A stretch of DNA of 64,000 nucleotides from DATJPR01 sp963811705 (GCA_963811705.1 CAWESL010000008.1:124001-188000); one strand, 5' to 3'. Shown: positions 38,323 through 47,468, counted from the first letter of the stretch. The notes: a model not told the origin generated them from the sequence alone. Numbers and translations are program-made.

Positions 38323-39105
38323 TCATTCCCACACTCTCCATGGCGACTGGTTGGTGCGCCACAACTCCTTCAAGATGTCGTATTCGTGGGCGGTATCCAT
38401 TCCCATCCAAAATCCGTTGTGGCGGTACACCGAGAGCTGCCGGTCCGCCGCCATCGCCGGGAGAGGACCGTTTTCAAGGATGAGCGTCTCGTCATCGCTC
38501 AGATACTCCCATACCCGTGACCCGTCAAAGACCATGAAGCCGCCGTTGATCCACTCCCCTTCAAGATAGATCTTCTCCTGAAATCCCGTCGCGCGGTTCC
38601 CCGTCATCTGAACCTGACCGTACCGGCTCGCCGGATGGACCCCGGTGATCGTGCCGACGGTCCCCTGCTTCTTGTGGTAGCTGATGAGCGATGTGACGTT
38701 GACGTCCGACAGCCCATCGCCGTACGTGACGCAAAAATCTTCCTCGTCCTCCAGATACCGCCTCACGCGCCAGATCCGGGCACCGGTCATCGCCGTCTCG
38801 CCCGTCTCGGCAAGAGTGATCCTCCAGTCCCGTTCGATGATTTCGTCGTGAAACTCGATCGTGCCGCTCCCCGGACACACCGTCACATCGCTCATGATCG
38901 ATCGGAGGTTCAGAAAATATTTCTTGATTTCCCATCCCCTGTAGCCAAGCGTCAGGATGAATTCTTTGATGTCGTGGTGGGCATAGATGCGCATAATATG
39001 CCACAGGAGAGGTTTGTCTCCGATCATGCACATCGGTTTCGGAAGCAGTTGCGTGTGCTCCCGTAATCGTGTGCCGAGACCGCCGCAGAGAATGACAACC
39101 TTCAT
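38323..39105 (-). CDS. rfbF: Glucose-1-phosphate cytidylyltransferase
   Basis: The protein has 260 residues from the ATG at 39105; the upstream extension has no ribosome site. It makes CDP-glucose from CTP and glucose-1-phosphate. The N-terminus V-I-L-C-G-G-L-G-T-R-L-R-E is the nucleotidyltransferase signature, followed by L-L-P-K-P-M and I-G-D-K-P-L-L-W-H-I-M, which is the RfbF/DdhA form. T-Y-G-D-G-L-S-D is the metal/sugar site. In pathways for 3,6-dideoxyhexoses the next step is CDP-glucose 4,6-dehydratase, which is not in the window. Confidence 0.93.
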   Translation of the reverse strand: MKVVILCGGLGTRLREHTQLLPKPMCMIGDKPLLWHIMRIYAHHDIKEFILTLGYRGWEIKKYFLNLRSIMSDVTVCPGSGTIEFHDEIIERDWRITLAETGETAMTGARIWRVRRYLEDEEDFCVTYGDGLSDVNVTSLISYHKKQGTVGTITGVHPASRYGQVQMTGNRATGFQEKIYLEGEWINGGFMVFDGSRVWEYLSDDETLILENGPLPAMAADRQLSVYRHNGFWMGMDTAHEYDILKELWRTNQSPWRVWE

Positions 39106-39165
39106 AAGTGTCCCCTCGTTGTGCAACCGGCGGACGTCGTCTGCCGGGGATGGAACCGACACCGA

Positions 39166-41151
39166 TTATTTTGCCTGACTCCGGAGGAAGCTCTCCATCT
39201 CTTCCACAGTGGTGAAGTGTCTTCCTCCATGCCGGATCGCCTTCCGGATGAACTTCGGCCTCTTTTTCGTCTCTTCGAAAATCTTCATCAGATATTCCCC
39301 AAGGATCGAAATCGCCAGAATTTGTACGCCTCCGAAGAACAGAATGAGAACGATGATGGTCGTGATCCCGTGGGGGATATCCGGAAACAGCAATTTCGCG
39401 ACGACCTGCCCGATCAGCGCAAGAAAGGAGATGGCGGTCAAGCCCATCCCAAGATAGCTCATCAGTTCCAGAGGAACAAAGCTGAACGAAACGATCCCCT
39501 TCTTCGCCCACCAGACGTTCTTCATGAGATTGTTCGTCGTTCGCCCGAACATGCGTTCCGGGCGCACGTAGTCGACGCCGGTCTGCTTGAACCCCACCCA
39601 GGCCCGCAGCCCGCGGAGAAATTGATCGGTCTCCGGCAACGCAAGGAGTTGATCGACAACTTTTCTGTCCATGAGCGAGAAATCTCCCGCATCCAGCGGG
39701 ATCGGGACATACGAGACTTCGCGGAAGAGCTTGTAGAAAGCCTTGTAGAAGAACTGCATCAGGGAGTTCGTTTCCCGCTTGACCCTGCGTCCGAACACGA
39801 CCTCGTATCCCTTGCGCCACTCTTCGAAGAACTTCGGCACGAGTTCGGGCGGATCCTGAAGGTCGCCGTCAAACAGGATGACCGCGTCGCCTGTTGCGAC
39901 CTGCATGCCGCTCAGAAAGGCACTCTGCGAACCGAAGTTGCGCGAGTGTTCAATCGCGATCACATGGTTGTCCGCCGCCGTGATCGAGGTCAGAACGTCG
40001 TCCGAATCGTCCGGGCTCGCATCGTTGACGAAGATGATTTCGTAATCGACATTGATCGACCGGAACGTCTCGACCAGTCGCCGGTACATGTGCGGAATCG
40101 CCTGTCCGTCCCGATAGCAGGCGATCACGGCCGAGAGACGGAGCGTCCGGTTGAGGAGCGGGTGGAGCGTTGCGGGGAGCGCAACGCGCGCGCGCTGCCA
40201 CTCGATGGTACGGCGGAGTCCGTCCGTCAGCGTCGTCCGCGGTTTCCAACCCAGCACTTTCTTTGCAAGGGCCGGATTGCCAAACCAGTTCTTCAAGTCC
40301 CATGTACGGTTCTGCATCGTTCCCCACTTCGGCTTCTCGGGGATGTCGCACAGCCCCTTCATGATCCCGGACAGGTCACGGATCGTCGTCTTCTTTCCCG
40401 TCGCGATATTGAGCGACGCCCCCGGCGAATGCACGACGCCCCGTGTCGCCGCGAGGATCGCCGCTTCGACGGCGTCGTCGATGTAGACGAAATCGCGGGA
40501 GATCTCCGGATCGACCAGCACGGGGAACGTCTTTCGGAGTCCATGGGATACCATCGTCGGAATCAGGCGATCCGGTTCTTCGTAGGGACCATAGAGGGAA
40601 TAATACCGGAGGTTGATGACGGGAAGTTTCTTTACCGACCCGAGGTAATGAACCAGATAGGACGCGGCAACTTTGGAGACGGCATAGTGGCTGTTCGGCA
40701 TCAGGGGATCCGCTTCGACCGGGGACGCGCTGTTCGTCCCGTATTCCGACGACGAACCGGCATGCACGTACGCGGCGAATCCTTTCGCTGCCGCAATATC
40801 GAGCATGCTTGCCATGCCCAGGATGTTCGTTTCGTAGATCAGATGCACGTCGTCCTGGCGCGCATAGGCACCGTACGCCGCAAAATCAAAAATGGTCCTG
40901 AAGGCGAACCGGTCGTATAACCGCTCCACCGATTTCGCCGCGGTCAGGTCGGCGTACAACAGATTCTCCGCCGGGAGATCGATCAACCGCCAGGGGACGA
41001 ACTGCTGATGGGTAACGCCGTAGCAATCCTCGCGGACCGCGAGGATTGCGCGAAACACATTCGCGCCGACGAATCCTCCGGCACCGAGTACAAGGATCGG
41101 ACCCTGGAGTCGCTTGATTTCCTCTTTCAGCGTGGTGATCCTGTCAGGCAT
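39166..41151 (-). CDS. Fused SDR sugar epimerase/dehydratase and GT2
   Basis: The protein has 661 residues from the ATG at 41151, eight bases inside the transketolase gene end. Residues 15-325 are an extended SDR with G23-x-x-G26-x-x-G29, a serine cluster at 132-135 and the catalytic Y156-x-x-x-K160. Residues 337-575 are a GT2 domain of the DPM1/ArnC type with V-N-D-A-S-P-D (375-381) and F-D-G-D-L-Q-D-P-P-E (427-436), followed by two membrane helices and a basic tail, as in polyprenyl-phosphate sugar transferases. The fusion suggests that the SDR product is handed to the transferase domain. This fusion is the notable point; both halves look active. Confidence 0.85.
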   Translation of the reverse strand: MPDRITTLKEEIKRLQGPILVLGAGGFVGANVFRAILAVREDCYGVTHQQFVPWRLIDLPAENLLYADLTAAKSVERLYDRFAFRTIFDFAAYGAYARQDDVHLIYETNILGMASMLDIAAAKGFAAYVHAGSSSEYGTNSASPVEADPLMPNSHYAVSKVAASYLVHYLGSVKKLPVINLRYYSLYGPYEEPDRLIPTMVSHGLRKTFPVLVDPEISRDFVYIDDAVEAAILAATRGVVHSPGASLNIATGKKTTIRDLSGIMKGLCDIPEKPKWGTMQNRTWDLKNWFGNPALAKKVLGWKPRTTLTDGLRRTIEWQRARVALPATLHPLLNRTLRLSAVIACYRDGQAIPHMYRRLVETFRSINVDYEIIFVNDASPDDSDDVLTSITAADNHVIAIEHSRNFGSQSAFLSGMQVATGDAVILFDGDLQDPPELVPKFFEEWRKGYEVVFGRRVKRETNSLMQFFYKAFYKLFREVSYVPIPLDAGDFSLMDRKVVDQLLALPETDQFLRGLRAWVGFKQTGVDYVRPERMFGRTTNNLMKNVWWAKKGIVSFSFVPLELMSYLGMGLTAISFLALIGQVVAKLLFPDIPHGITTIIVLILFFGGVQILAISILGEYLMKIFEETKKRPKFIRKAIRHGGRHFTTVEEMESFLRSQAK

Positions 41152-42052
41152 TGAGAGATTCCCGGAGCAATGATGCAAGTGCCGGGCCCGCGAGCCCGCT
41201 TTGTTCCTGATGCCATGCTTGCGAGCCATACCGACCGGTCGGATAGCCGAGAGCGTACGCGCTGCGATAATGGATCGCGGAGAGCCCGCGCCGTAGCAGG
41301 GCCGCCGCAATGGACTCGTTGATTCCGCATTGACCGTAGTGCTCTTCCAGCGTCACCACTTTGCCGATGCGACCGACGGATTCCGCAAGTTGATCGGGGA
41401 GTTCCGTGAAAGGAAGAACGCTCAGGCTCCAGATCTCCATTGCATCCCGAAGCGCATCGTCGGCCGCCGAGAGGACATTCCAGAGAACCGGTCCCGTCCC
41501 GATAACCACGAGACCCGCTCCCGGTTTGATCCGCCGCCATTGGTCGAATGGCGGGATCGGGGGGACGCTTTTCGGCGCAAGGTTCAGACGAAGGTAGTTC
41601 GGCGACGCGTCGGAGAGCATGGCCTGGACAGCGCCCGCCACGTCGCCCCCGGTGAGCGGCACATAGACCTTCATGTTGGGAAGACACCGCATGATCCCGA
41701 TGTCCTCGAGCGTATGATGCGTCGCACCCATGATCCCGTATCCATACCCACCGCCGTTCCCGGCAATCTTCACCGGCAGCTGGTGAAGACAGATGTCGTT
41801 GCGGATTTGCTCGTACGGCCGCAGGATCGCAAACGGGGCAATGCTGTAGAGCCAGGGGATGAACCCTTCGCGCGCGAGTCCTGCTGCGACCGATGTCATA
41901 TTCTGTTCGGCCACGCCGGCATTGATAAACCGTGATCCGAATTTGTCACGAACGCTCTCCAGCGCCATGTATCCCAGATCGCCGGTAAGAAAAAGGCTTA
42001 ACGGGGATTCATCCGCAACCGCGATCATGGCTTGCGCGAACTCAGCTCTCAT
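41144..42052 (-). CDS. Transketolase-like C-terminal subunit
   Basis: This 302-residue protein corresponds to the Pyr and C-terminal domains of a transketolase. It has F-I-N-A-G-V-A-E-Q-N-M, the conserved Glu for thiamine diphosphate, and G-A-T-H-H-T-L-E-D-I, then V-V-T-L-E-E-H-Y. It overlaps the N-terminal subunit gene by 11 bases and the SDR-GT2 gene by 8. Being separate from the PP-domain subunit and set in a sugar cluster, it probably transfers a two-carbon unit to a nucleotide sugar or sugar phosphate rather than serving the pentose phosphate path. Confidence 0.85.
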   Translation of the reverse strand: MRAEFAQAMIAVADESPLSLFLTGDLGYMALESVRDKFGSRFINAGVAEQNMTSVAAGLAREGFIPWLYSIAPFAILRPYEQIRNDICLHQLPVKIAGNGGGYGYGIMGATHHTLEDIGIMRCLPNMKVYVPLTGGDVAGAVQAMLSDASPNYLRLNLAPKSVPPIPPFDQWRRIKPGAGLVVIGTGPVLWNVLSAADDALRDAMEIWSLSVLPFTELPDQLAESVGRIGKVVTLEEHYGQCGINESIAAALLRRGLSAIHYRSAYALGYPTGRYGSQAWHQEQSGLAGPALASLLRESLNA

Positions 42053-42875
42053 GCGCGTTCCCCGAATTCCTGCCGTGCCAGCTGTTCAATTCGTCGATTG
42101 CCTGCCGGTATTGCGCGTCCTTCATCGGGAGGTAATGGCAGTCGACGGTGTCCTCCATGTAGCTGACGCTGTGTCCCTTGATGGTTGAACAGATGATGAC
42201 GCCCGGCTTGCCGCCGGTCAATGCAGGATCAGAACTTCCTTTTCGAGCTCTGTCGAGAGAGCCGAAGTCATGACCGTCGGCTTCGGTCACATGAAATCCG
42301 AACGCCTGGAGTTTGTCCTTTAACGGCTCGAGCTGCAGGACGTCTTCCGTTTTTCCGATTCCCTGGATCCTGTTGCGATCGATGAGCCAGAACAGGTTGG
42401 TCAGGCGATGGTGCGCAATAAACATCGCCGCTTCCCAGGTGCTTCCCTCGTCCAGTTCGCCGTCCGAAGTCACGCAAAAGTATTTTCGTGAGTCGCCCTT
42501 GATTCGGGCACCGAAGGCCATCCCGGCGGACAGCGACAGGCCGTGCCCGAGGCTTCCGGTCGCAAAGGGGATCTGCTTCACCTGATTCACCGGCGGGTGG
42601 GCGGGGAGGATCGTCCCGTCATGATAGAACGACGCGATGGTTTCTTCGCTAATGTCCCCCGCCTCCGCGAGTACGGAGTACAGCAATGCGGCGGCGTGCC
42701 CTTTCGAAAGCACCAGGCGGTCGTCCGCTCGCATCCACGCAAATTTCAGGAACACGAGGATCTCCGTGCAGGAGAGAGAACACCCGATGTGACCGGCATT
42801 CGCCGCATGGTACATCTCCAGCATCCGCTTTTTGACGGAGTAGAGCCTCTCGTTGAGAACCGCGGCGTTGATCAT
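42042..42875 (-). CDS. Transketolase-like N-terminal (ThDP-binding) subunit
   Basis: The protein has 277 residues from the ATG at 42875, which overlaps the YfhO stop by four bases. It holds the PP domain with A-N-A-G-H-I-G-C-S-L-S, L-S-K-G-H-A-A, F-A-T-G-S-L-G-H-G-L-S and the thiamine motif G-D-G-E-L-like S-D-G-E-L-D-E-G-S through L-I-D-R-N-R-I-Q-G. The pair with the next gene forms a complete enzyme. Two-gene transketolases recur in O-antigen and secondary-metabolite clusters of branched or unusual sugars, so a role in sugar building is likely. Confidence 0.86.
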   Translation of the reverse strand: MINAAVLNERLYSVKKRMLEMYHAANAGHIGCSLSCTEILVFLKFAWMRADDRLVLSKGHAAALLYSVLAEAGDISEETIASFYHDGTILPAHPPVNQVKQIPFATGSLGHGLSLSAGMAFGARIKGDSRKYFCVTSDGELDEGSTWEAAMFIAHHRLTNLFWLIDRNRIQGIGKTEDVLQLEPLKDKLQAFGFHVTEADGHDFGSLDRARKGSSDPALTGGKPGVIICSTIKGHSVSYMEDTVDCHYLPMKDAQYRQAIDELNSWHGRNSGNAHES

Positions 42876-45178
42876 GCGGGTCCCCTTTTCCGTTTCCTCA
42901 ATTCCGAAATCGAGATGCCGCCGCCGCAAACGAGCAGGGAAAGAACCGTTCCGATGGTGCCGAACTCAAAGGATACCGGCGAATAGCTCATGGTCACGAG
43001 GTGATCGCCTCCTGGAATCACGACCGCGCGGAGCTTGTAATCGCACCGGACTAGCGATGCGTCCGCGCCATCGAGGGATGCCCGCCACCCCGGGAAAAAT
43101 GTTTCGCTGACCACAAGGAGACCGGTACGCTCGGTCTGCACATGGATGGTCAGACTGTTGTCCCGGTAGGCAGTGACATTTGCGGTCCACCGGACGTCCG
43201 AGGTGTCTTCGGGGAACGATGAGGGGAGAGGCTCTTCGAGCGCGGCAATCTTCTTCTGGTCATAGGCCGGACTGCTCATATACGCGACAAGGGAATCCTC
43301 GCCGGTGACGACATGCGTCCGGAAGACCATGAACGCCCGCGGCAGATAGGTGGGGTTCGGAACGAGAGCCAGCTGGTTCCCTTCCGTCACGGTCCTGTAC
43401 TTCACGTTTTCCAGATCCAGAAACCGATCCGTCGGAATCGGCATGATCGTGCGTTTCAAGGCCAGGGGGGTGTATCCCTCCATGGAGAAGATCCGGTCGA
43501 TCATTCCCTGGTTCCGGTCCATGATCATCCCCTGGGAATTTCGCGTATTTACCCTGAACAGTTCGTGTTCGCCCTCCCGTTTCAGAAACGAGACGATATT
43601 CTCCGCCTGCTGGAAGTACTCCGTCGGATTCGTCTTCCCGTTGTTTTGCGCGGCGCCAAAGAGATACAGGTCGATGAACAAGACGGCGATCAGCGTGAAT
43701 CCCGCGGCAGTCGACCGCGACCGGATCAGCCAGACAAGGGCCCCGAGCGAAAGGAGGAGAACAACGAAGGCGATGTTGAGATCTCCCAGGATTGCCGCTG
43801 CGGCTTCCGGCTTTTTGAGAAACGGAAGGTCAGCGTCAAACGCGCCGGAACGCACGAGCACAAAGAGCAGGAGTGACGCGCCTCCGACCAGTCCGGCGAC
43901 ACGGAAAAGCCGTTTCTTCCTGATCGCATCATACTGAGCGTACAGGAGATCGTCGACGGCGAATGCTGAAAGGAGAACCATGCAAAACGCGAACAGGATC
44001 CCGATGCGGGCAGGGGTCTTGAACCGGGAGAAGCCGGGGATGAATTCAAAAAAGAACCGGTGCAGGATAAAATTGTTCCCCATCGCGTACATGAGTGCGA
44101 AGAAGCCGAACAGCGCGAAGAAGATCAGGTGGCGTCGTTCCTTCCACCGCATCAGGGCGATGATCCCGAGAAACAACGGAAGCAGGCCGACATACACGCC
44201 GGTTTCCCAGTAGTTCCAGTATCCTCCCTCTCCGAAGTACCGGTATGCCTCGACGTTGGACGAGCCGAGGATTTTCGGGAACAGTAGCGTCAGAAGCTGG
44301 ACCCACGTGACCGATCCCTCTGTCGCAAACTTGTAAGTGATCTCGGCTCGTTGAGAGAGTCCCGCGAGTTCGTTTGTCGGGGCGAGCTGGATCAAGGCGA
44401 TGCCGAGCGACAATCCGACCACCACCGCGGCGCGAGGCGCGAGTCGCAGCAACCGGTCCATCAACCGTTCCTCAGCGCCGCGCATCGCAACGATCTCAAA
44501 GAGCCAGTACGTGAACAGGAAGAGATAGATGTAGAGCGAGAGCTGTGGAAAACCGCAGAGCGTCGAGTGACCCAGAACGAGCGCGGCGATGAAGACCCAG
44601 GACCACCCTTTGGCATCGAGCGCCTTCCGAAAGCTCAGAACGATGAGGGGAATCCACGCCGCCAGCGTGACCACCGGCTGGTGAATCGCATGCAGGACCA
44701 TGAACCCCGTCAGCATGTAGGCGACGCCCGCGAAGAGGGACGACAGCGTCCGGAGAGAGAATGACCGGGCGAGAAAGAACATCGAAATCCCCGCGAGCGG
44801 GAAGTGGAGCAACACCATCAACTGCAGCGGGTAATAACTCAGCGTGCCGTGCCGTACGAACGCGACCAGCGCAACGCACGGAAGATAGAAGACGCTGTTG
44901 ATAATGTCCGCCATGAACGGCATTCCCCCGAAGGTGTAGGGATTCCAGAGCGGAATCTCTCCCATCGCCATGGACGTCGCGGCGAAGACGCGAACAGGAT
45001 AGCTCGAGAAAAGAAAATCCTCCCAGAGGTAGGCGCTCCCGGTGAACAGGGGGAAAAAAAAGACAAGGGCCAGCCCCGAGATGATCGCGACGCTGCCCCA
45101 GACCGGAAGGACGAATGCCGGTTTTCGGGTGTCGCTAGGAGAGGGTTTGCGGTTCTTCTGATTTCGAGCCGGCGTCAT
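42872..45178 (-). CDS. YfhO-family GT-C membrane protein (second copy)
   Basis: The 768-residue protein has about 13 transmembrane helices in residues 25-480, then an extracytoplasmic beta-rich domain (to about 740) and a final helix. The first loop E-D-F-L-F-S-S-Y-P with I-P-L-W-N-P-Y-T-F-G-G-M-P-F and the C-terminal F-F-P-G-W-R-A-S-L-D-G match YfhO proteins. It differs clearly from the other YfhO at 25.3-27.9 kb. As a GT-C enzyme it probably uses polyprenyl-phosphate sugar. The GT9 stop abuts its start, and the split transketolase follows. Confidence 0.8.
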   Translation of the reverse strand: MTPARNQKNRKPSPSDTRKPAFVLPVWGSVAIISGLALVFFFPLFTGSAYLWEDFLFSSYPVRVFAATSMAMGEIPLWNPYTFGGMPFMADIINSVFYLPCVALVAFVRHGTLSYYPLQLMVLLHFPLAGISMFFLARSFSLRTLSSLFAGVAYMLTGFMVLHAIHQPVVTLAAWIPLIVLSFRKALDAKGWSWVFIAALVLGHSTLCGFPQLSLYIYLFLFTYWLFEIVAMRGAEERLMDRLLRLAPRAAVVVGLSLGIALIQLAPTNELAGLSQRAEITYKFATEGSVTWVQLLTLLFPKILGSSNVEAYRYFGEGGYWNYWETGVYVGLLPLFLGIIALMRWKERRHLIFFALFGFFALMYAMGNNFILHRFFFEFIPGFSRFKTPARIGILFAFCMVLLSAFAVDDLLYAQYDAIRKKRLFRVAGLVGGASLLLFVLVRSGAFDADLPFLKKPEAAAAILGDLNIAFVVLLLSLGALVWLIRSRSTAAGFTLIAVLFIDLYLFGAAQNNGKTNPTEYFQQAENIVSFLKREGEHELFRVNTRNSQGMIMDRNQGMIDRIFSMEGYTPLALKRTIMPIPTDRFLDLENVKYRTVTEGNQLALVPNPTYLPRAFMVFRTHVVTGEDSLVAYMSSPAYDQKKIAALEEPLPSSFPEDTSDVRWTANVTAYRDNSLTIHVQTERTGLLVVSETFFPGWRASLDGADASLVRCDYKLRAVVIPGGDHLVTMSYSPVSFEFGTIGTVLSLLVCGGGISISELRKRKRGPA

Positions 45179-46273
45179 TCAGAGCAGCCTCGAAACAGCT
45201 GTGAGTACGCGGTCAACCGTGATGTATTGCATGCAATTGTTCGGACATTCCGGGGAGAAGTAGCAGGTGCATTCCACTTCCGGCTCAAGGATCTCCCCCA
45301 ATCCGTACAATTCGAATTCATTCCGGTTGAAGATGTTGTTGAACAGGACAATCTTCTTGTTCAGCCCGATCGTGATGTGCATCGCCATCGTCACCGCGGT
45401 CACCACCAGATGACACTGGTCGACGAGATTGATGAACCGGCGCAGGGGGAAGTGACCGGGGTAGAGCGCTCCGCTCGCCGCCGCAATCCGGCGGTTCTTT
45501 TCGTGTTCTTGTTCGCCCCCGAGCAGGAGCGGCGCGTAGCCGGCGGCATCAAGGCGCTTTGCCAATGCGATCCAGTTTTCCTCGGCCCACAGGCGGGAAG
45601 TCCAGCGACCGCCGCATCCCGTATTCAAACCGACGATCGTCTTGTTCTTCGGCAGATCCCACGGATCCCCGCTTCCGCCAACGGCGTCGAGGATGTACTT
45701 CTCGCCGGAGAATTCGAAACCGCACATTTCGAAAATCTCCCGCGGATAGCTTTTAGTGTTGGCTTTGTTCAGATCATCCCACAGGCCGGTCAGATACTTG
45801 TGCACCGCGAGAGTGTCGACCGGAGCGGCAATGCCGTTCTGCATGATGAAGCCATGCTTCGTCGTCGCCGTCAGCGTCGTCGCAAGGCCGCAGGCTTCGC
45901 GGTCCTTATCGAGGTTGATCAACAGGTCGAAATGGACACCCTGCAGTGAGGCAATTGCCTGCGGCGTGAAACCCAACACCACGTCGACCGATGCAGGGAT
46001 GACGTCAGGGGTAAGAGTCAGCCACCAGATTTGCGCGTGCGGGTAGACTGCGCGAAGCTTTCTGAGCAGCGGCGTCGTCCGGATCACATCGCCGATCGCA
46101 CCCAGTTTGATGATGAGGATCTTCGAGGTGGTGCGGTCGTAGTGCGGACACTGGCCGCCCTGCTCATCGACGCAGTGCACTCCGAACTGTTTGTGCGGCC
46201 GGCAGGGAATGTGACCGCGAAACCACCGGCAATCGGCTTTGATTGTTTGAATCTCGGACCAGGGTCTTGACAT
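45179..46273 (-). CDS. Family 9 glycosyltransferase with Cys-rich N-terminus
   Basis: The 364-residue protein opens with about 45 residues holding C15, C24, C34 and C42 plus H27, H33 and H44, a likely zinc or cluster site not found in the standard heptosyltransferases. The GT9 domain follows: I-L-I-I-K-L-G-A-I-G-D-V-I-R-T-T-P-L-L near residue 52, and G-L-N-T-G-C-G-G-R-W-T-S. The C-terminal G-N-D-T-G-like donor loop is altered to T-A-V-T-M-A-M-H-I-T. Two more cysteine groups are near the end (C-T-C-Y-F and C-P-N-N-C), which may close a second site. Sugar transfer is likely; the target is unknown. Confidence 0.8.
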   Translation of the reverse strand: MSRPWSEIQTIKADCRWFRGHIPCRPHKQFGVHCVDEQGGQCPHYDRTTSKILIIKLGAIGDVIRTTPLLRKLRAVYPHAQIWWLTLTPDVIPASVDVVLGFTPQAIASLQGVHFDLLINLDKDREACGLATTLTATTKHGFIMQNGIAAPVDTLAVHKYLTGLWDDLNKANTKSYPREIFEMCGFEFSGEKYILDAVGGSGDPWDLPKNKTIVGLNTGCGGRWTSRLWAEENWIALAKRLDAAGYAPLLLGGEQEHEKNRRIAAASGALYPGHFPLRRFINLVDQCHLVVTAVTMAMHITIGLNKKIVLFNNIFNRNEFELYGLGEILEPEVECTCYFSPECPNNCMQYITVDRVLTAVSRLL

Positions 46274-46281
46274 TCAGGTTG

Positions 46282-47367
46282 CTATCTAATGACGTCCCGT
46301 ATTGAGTACTCTTCATCGCGCTGTCTCGCTTTGGAAACCATCTCGCCCAGCAGGCCAATGGAGAAAAACTGCACTCCCACGATCACCAGCATGACCCCGA
46401 GAAGAAACAGCGGCCGGTCGCTGAGCGCCGTCAGCCCCAACAGCCGCTCCACGATGAGCCATCCGCTGATCACGGTGCCGACGAACAACGTCACGAGTCC
46501 GAGCATTCCGAAAAAGTGGAGGGGACGACGGAAGAATCGCGTCGTAAACAGTACGGTGAGAAGGTCAAGAAAACCCTTCCAAAACCTCCCGATGCCGAAT
46601 TTGGTCTTGCCGAACCGCCGCGCCCGATGATTGACAATCGTTTCGCCGACACGGAACCCTTCCCACTGCGCAAGCGCCGGAACAAACCGGTGAAGTTCGC
46701 CGTACACCTTGACCGTCTTCACCACCTCGCGCCGGTACGCCTTCAACCCGCAGTTGAAATCGTGAAGCTTCACCCCGGTCATCCGGGCGGTCACGAAATT
46801 GAAAAACTTTGAAGGGATGGTCTTGGTGATGGGATCGTGCCGGACCTTCTTCCAACCGGAGACGAGATCGAAGCCTTCTTCGATCTTTCGCTTCAGGGCC
46901 GGGATCTCGTTCGGATCGTCCTGAAGGTCCGCATCCATCGTGATGACGATCGATCCAAGCGCCTTTTCAAATCCGATGTTGAGCGCGGCCGACTTCCCGT
47001 AGTTCCTGCGGAAGCGAAACGCCCGGACGTGCCGGTCGATGTGCCGCAATTCCCGGATGACGTTGAACGACCGGTCTGTGCTTCCATCGTCCACGAAGAT
47101 CACCTCATACCGCACATTCATTCTTCCGAGCACCGAGCGGAGTTGTTTGTGCAACTCCGGCAGAGATTCTTCCTCGTTGAACAGGGGGATCACGACTGAA
47201 ATGTCGATATTCCCCTGCTGGCGTTGTTGCTGGTTCTGGTCCTGTTGGCCTTGCTGCGGACGACGGAAATTTTGACCGCGTTGCTGCTGCTGGCGGCGCG
47301 GAGGCGCTTGTGCGTCAGGCGGTGCGGGAGGGATTTCCCTGGGAGTCTCCGGGGGATTCGGTGCCAT
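46282..47367 (-). CDS. DPM1/CsbB-like GT2 with P/Q-rich N-terminal tail
   Basis: The 361-residue protein has a disordered, Pro- and Gln-rich tail (1-52), then a GT2 domain: V-V-I-P-L-F-N-E-E-E-S-L, V-D-D-G-S-T-D, M-D-A-D-L-Q-D-D-P-x-E, and F-N-C-G-L-K-A-Y-R. Two C-terminal membrane helices (about 275-335) follow, as in polyprenyl-phosphate sugar synthases. It is the first gene of the minus-strand cluster. With the YfhO gene two genes downstream it resembles the CsbB/YfhO partnership. The 156 bp before the AsmA gene carry that gene's promoter and possibly its own. Confidence 0.85.
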   Translation of the reverse strand: MAPNPPETPREIPPAPPDAQAPPRRQQQQRGQNFRRPQQGQQDQNQQQRQQGNIDISVVIPLFNEEESLPELHKQLRSVLGRMNVRYEVIFVDDGSTDRSFNVIRELRHIDRHVRAFRFRRNYGKSAALNIGFEKALGSIVITMDADLQDDPNEIPALKRKIEEGFDLVSGWKKVRHDPITKTIPSKFFNFVTARMTGVKLHDFNCGLKAYRREVVKTVKVYGELHRFVPALAQWEGFRVGETIVNHRARRFGKTKFGIGRFWKGFLDLLTVLFTTRFFRRPLHFFGMLGLVTLFVGTVISGWLIVERLLGLTALSDRPLFLLGVMLVIVGVQFFSIGLLGEMVSKARQRDEEYSIRDVIR

Positions 47368-47468
47368 TGTCGCAAGTATTCAATGATCGTGGAAACATTC
47401 GCAAAGAAAAGCAAGCTAATCTAACCAGAAACCCGTTGACATGCAATGAATTCGGGGCGTCGGTTCCG

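Noticed and set aside
39121..40920. 599-codon open frame on the plus strand
   Set aside because: Antisense to the SDR-GT2 gene. Its translation is rich in Arg, His and Asp with no fold signals, while the minus strand has clear motifs.
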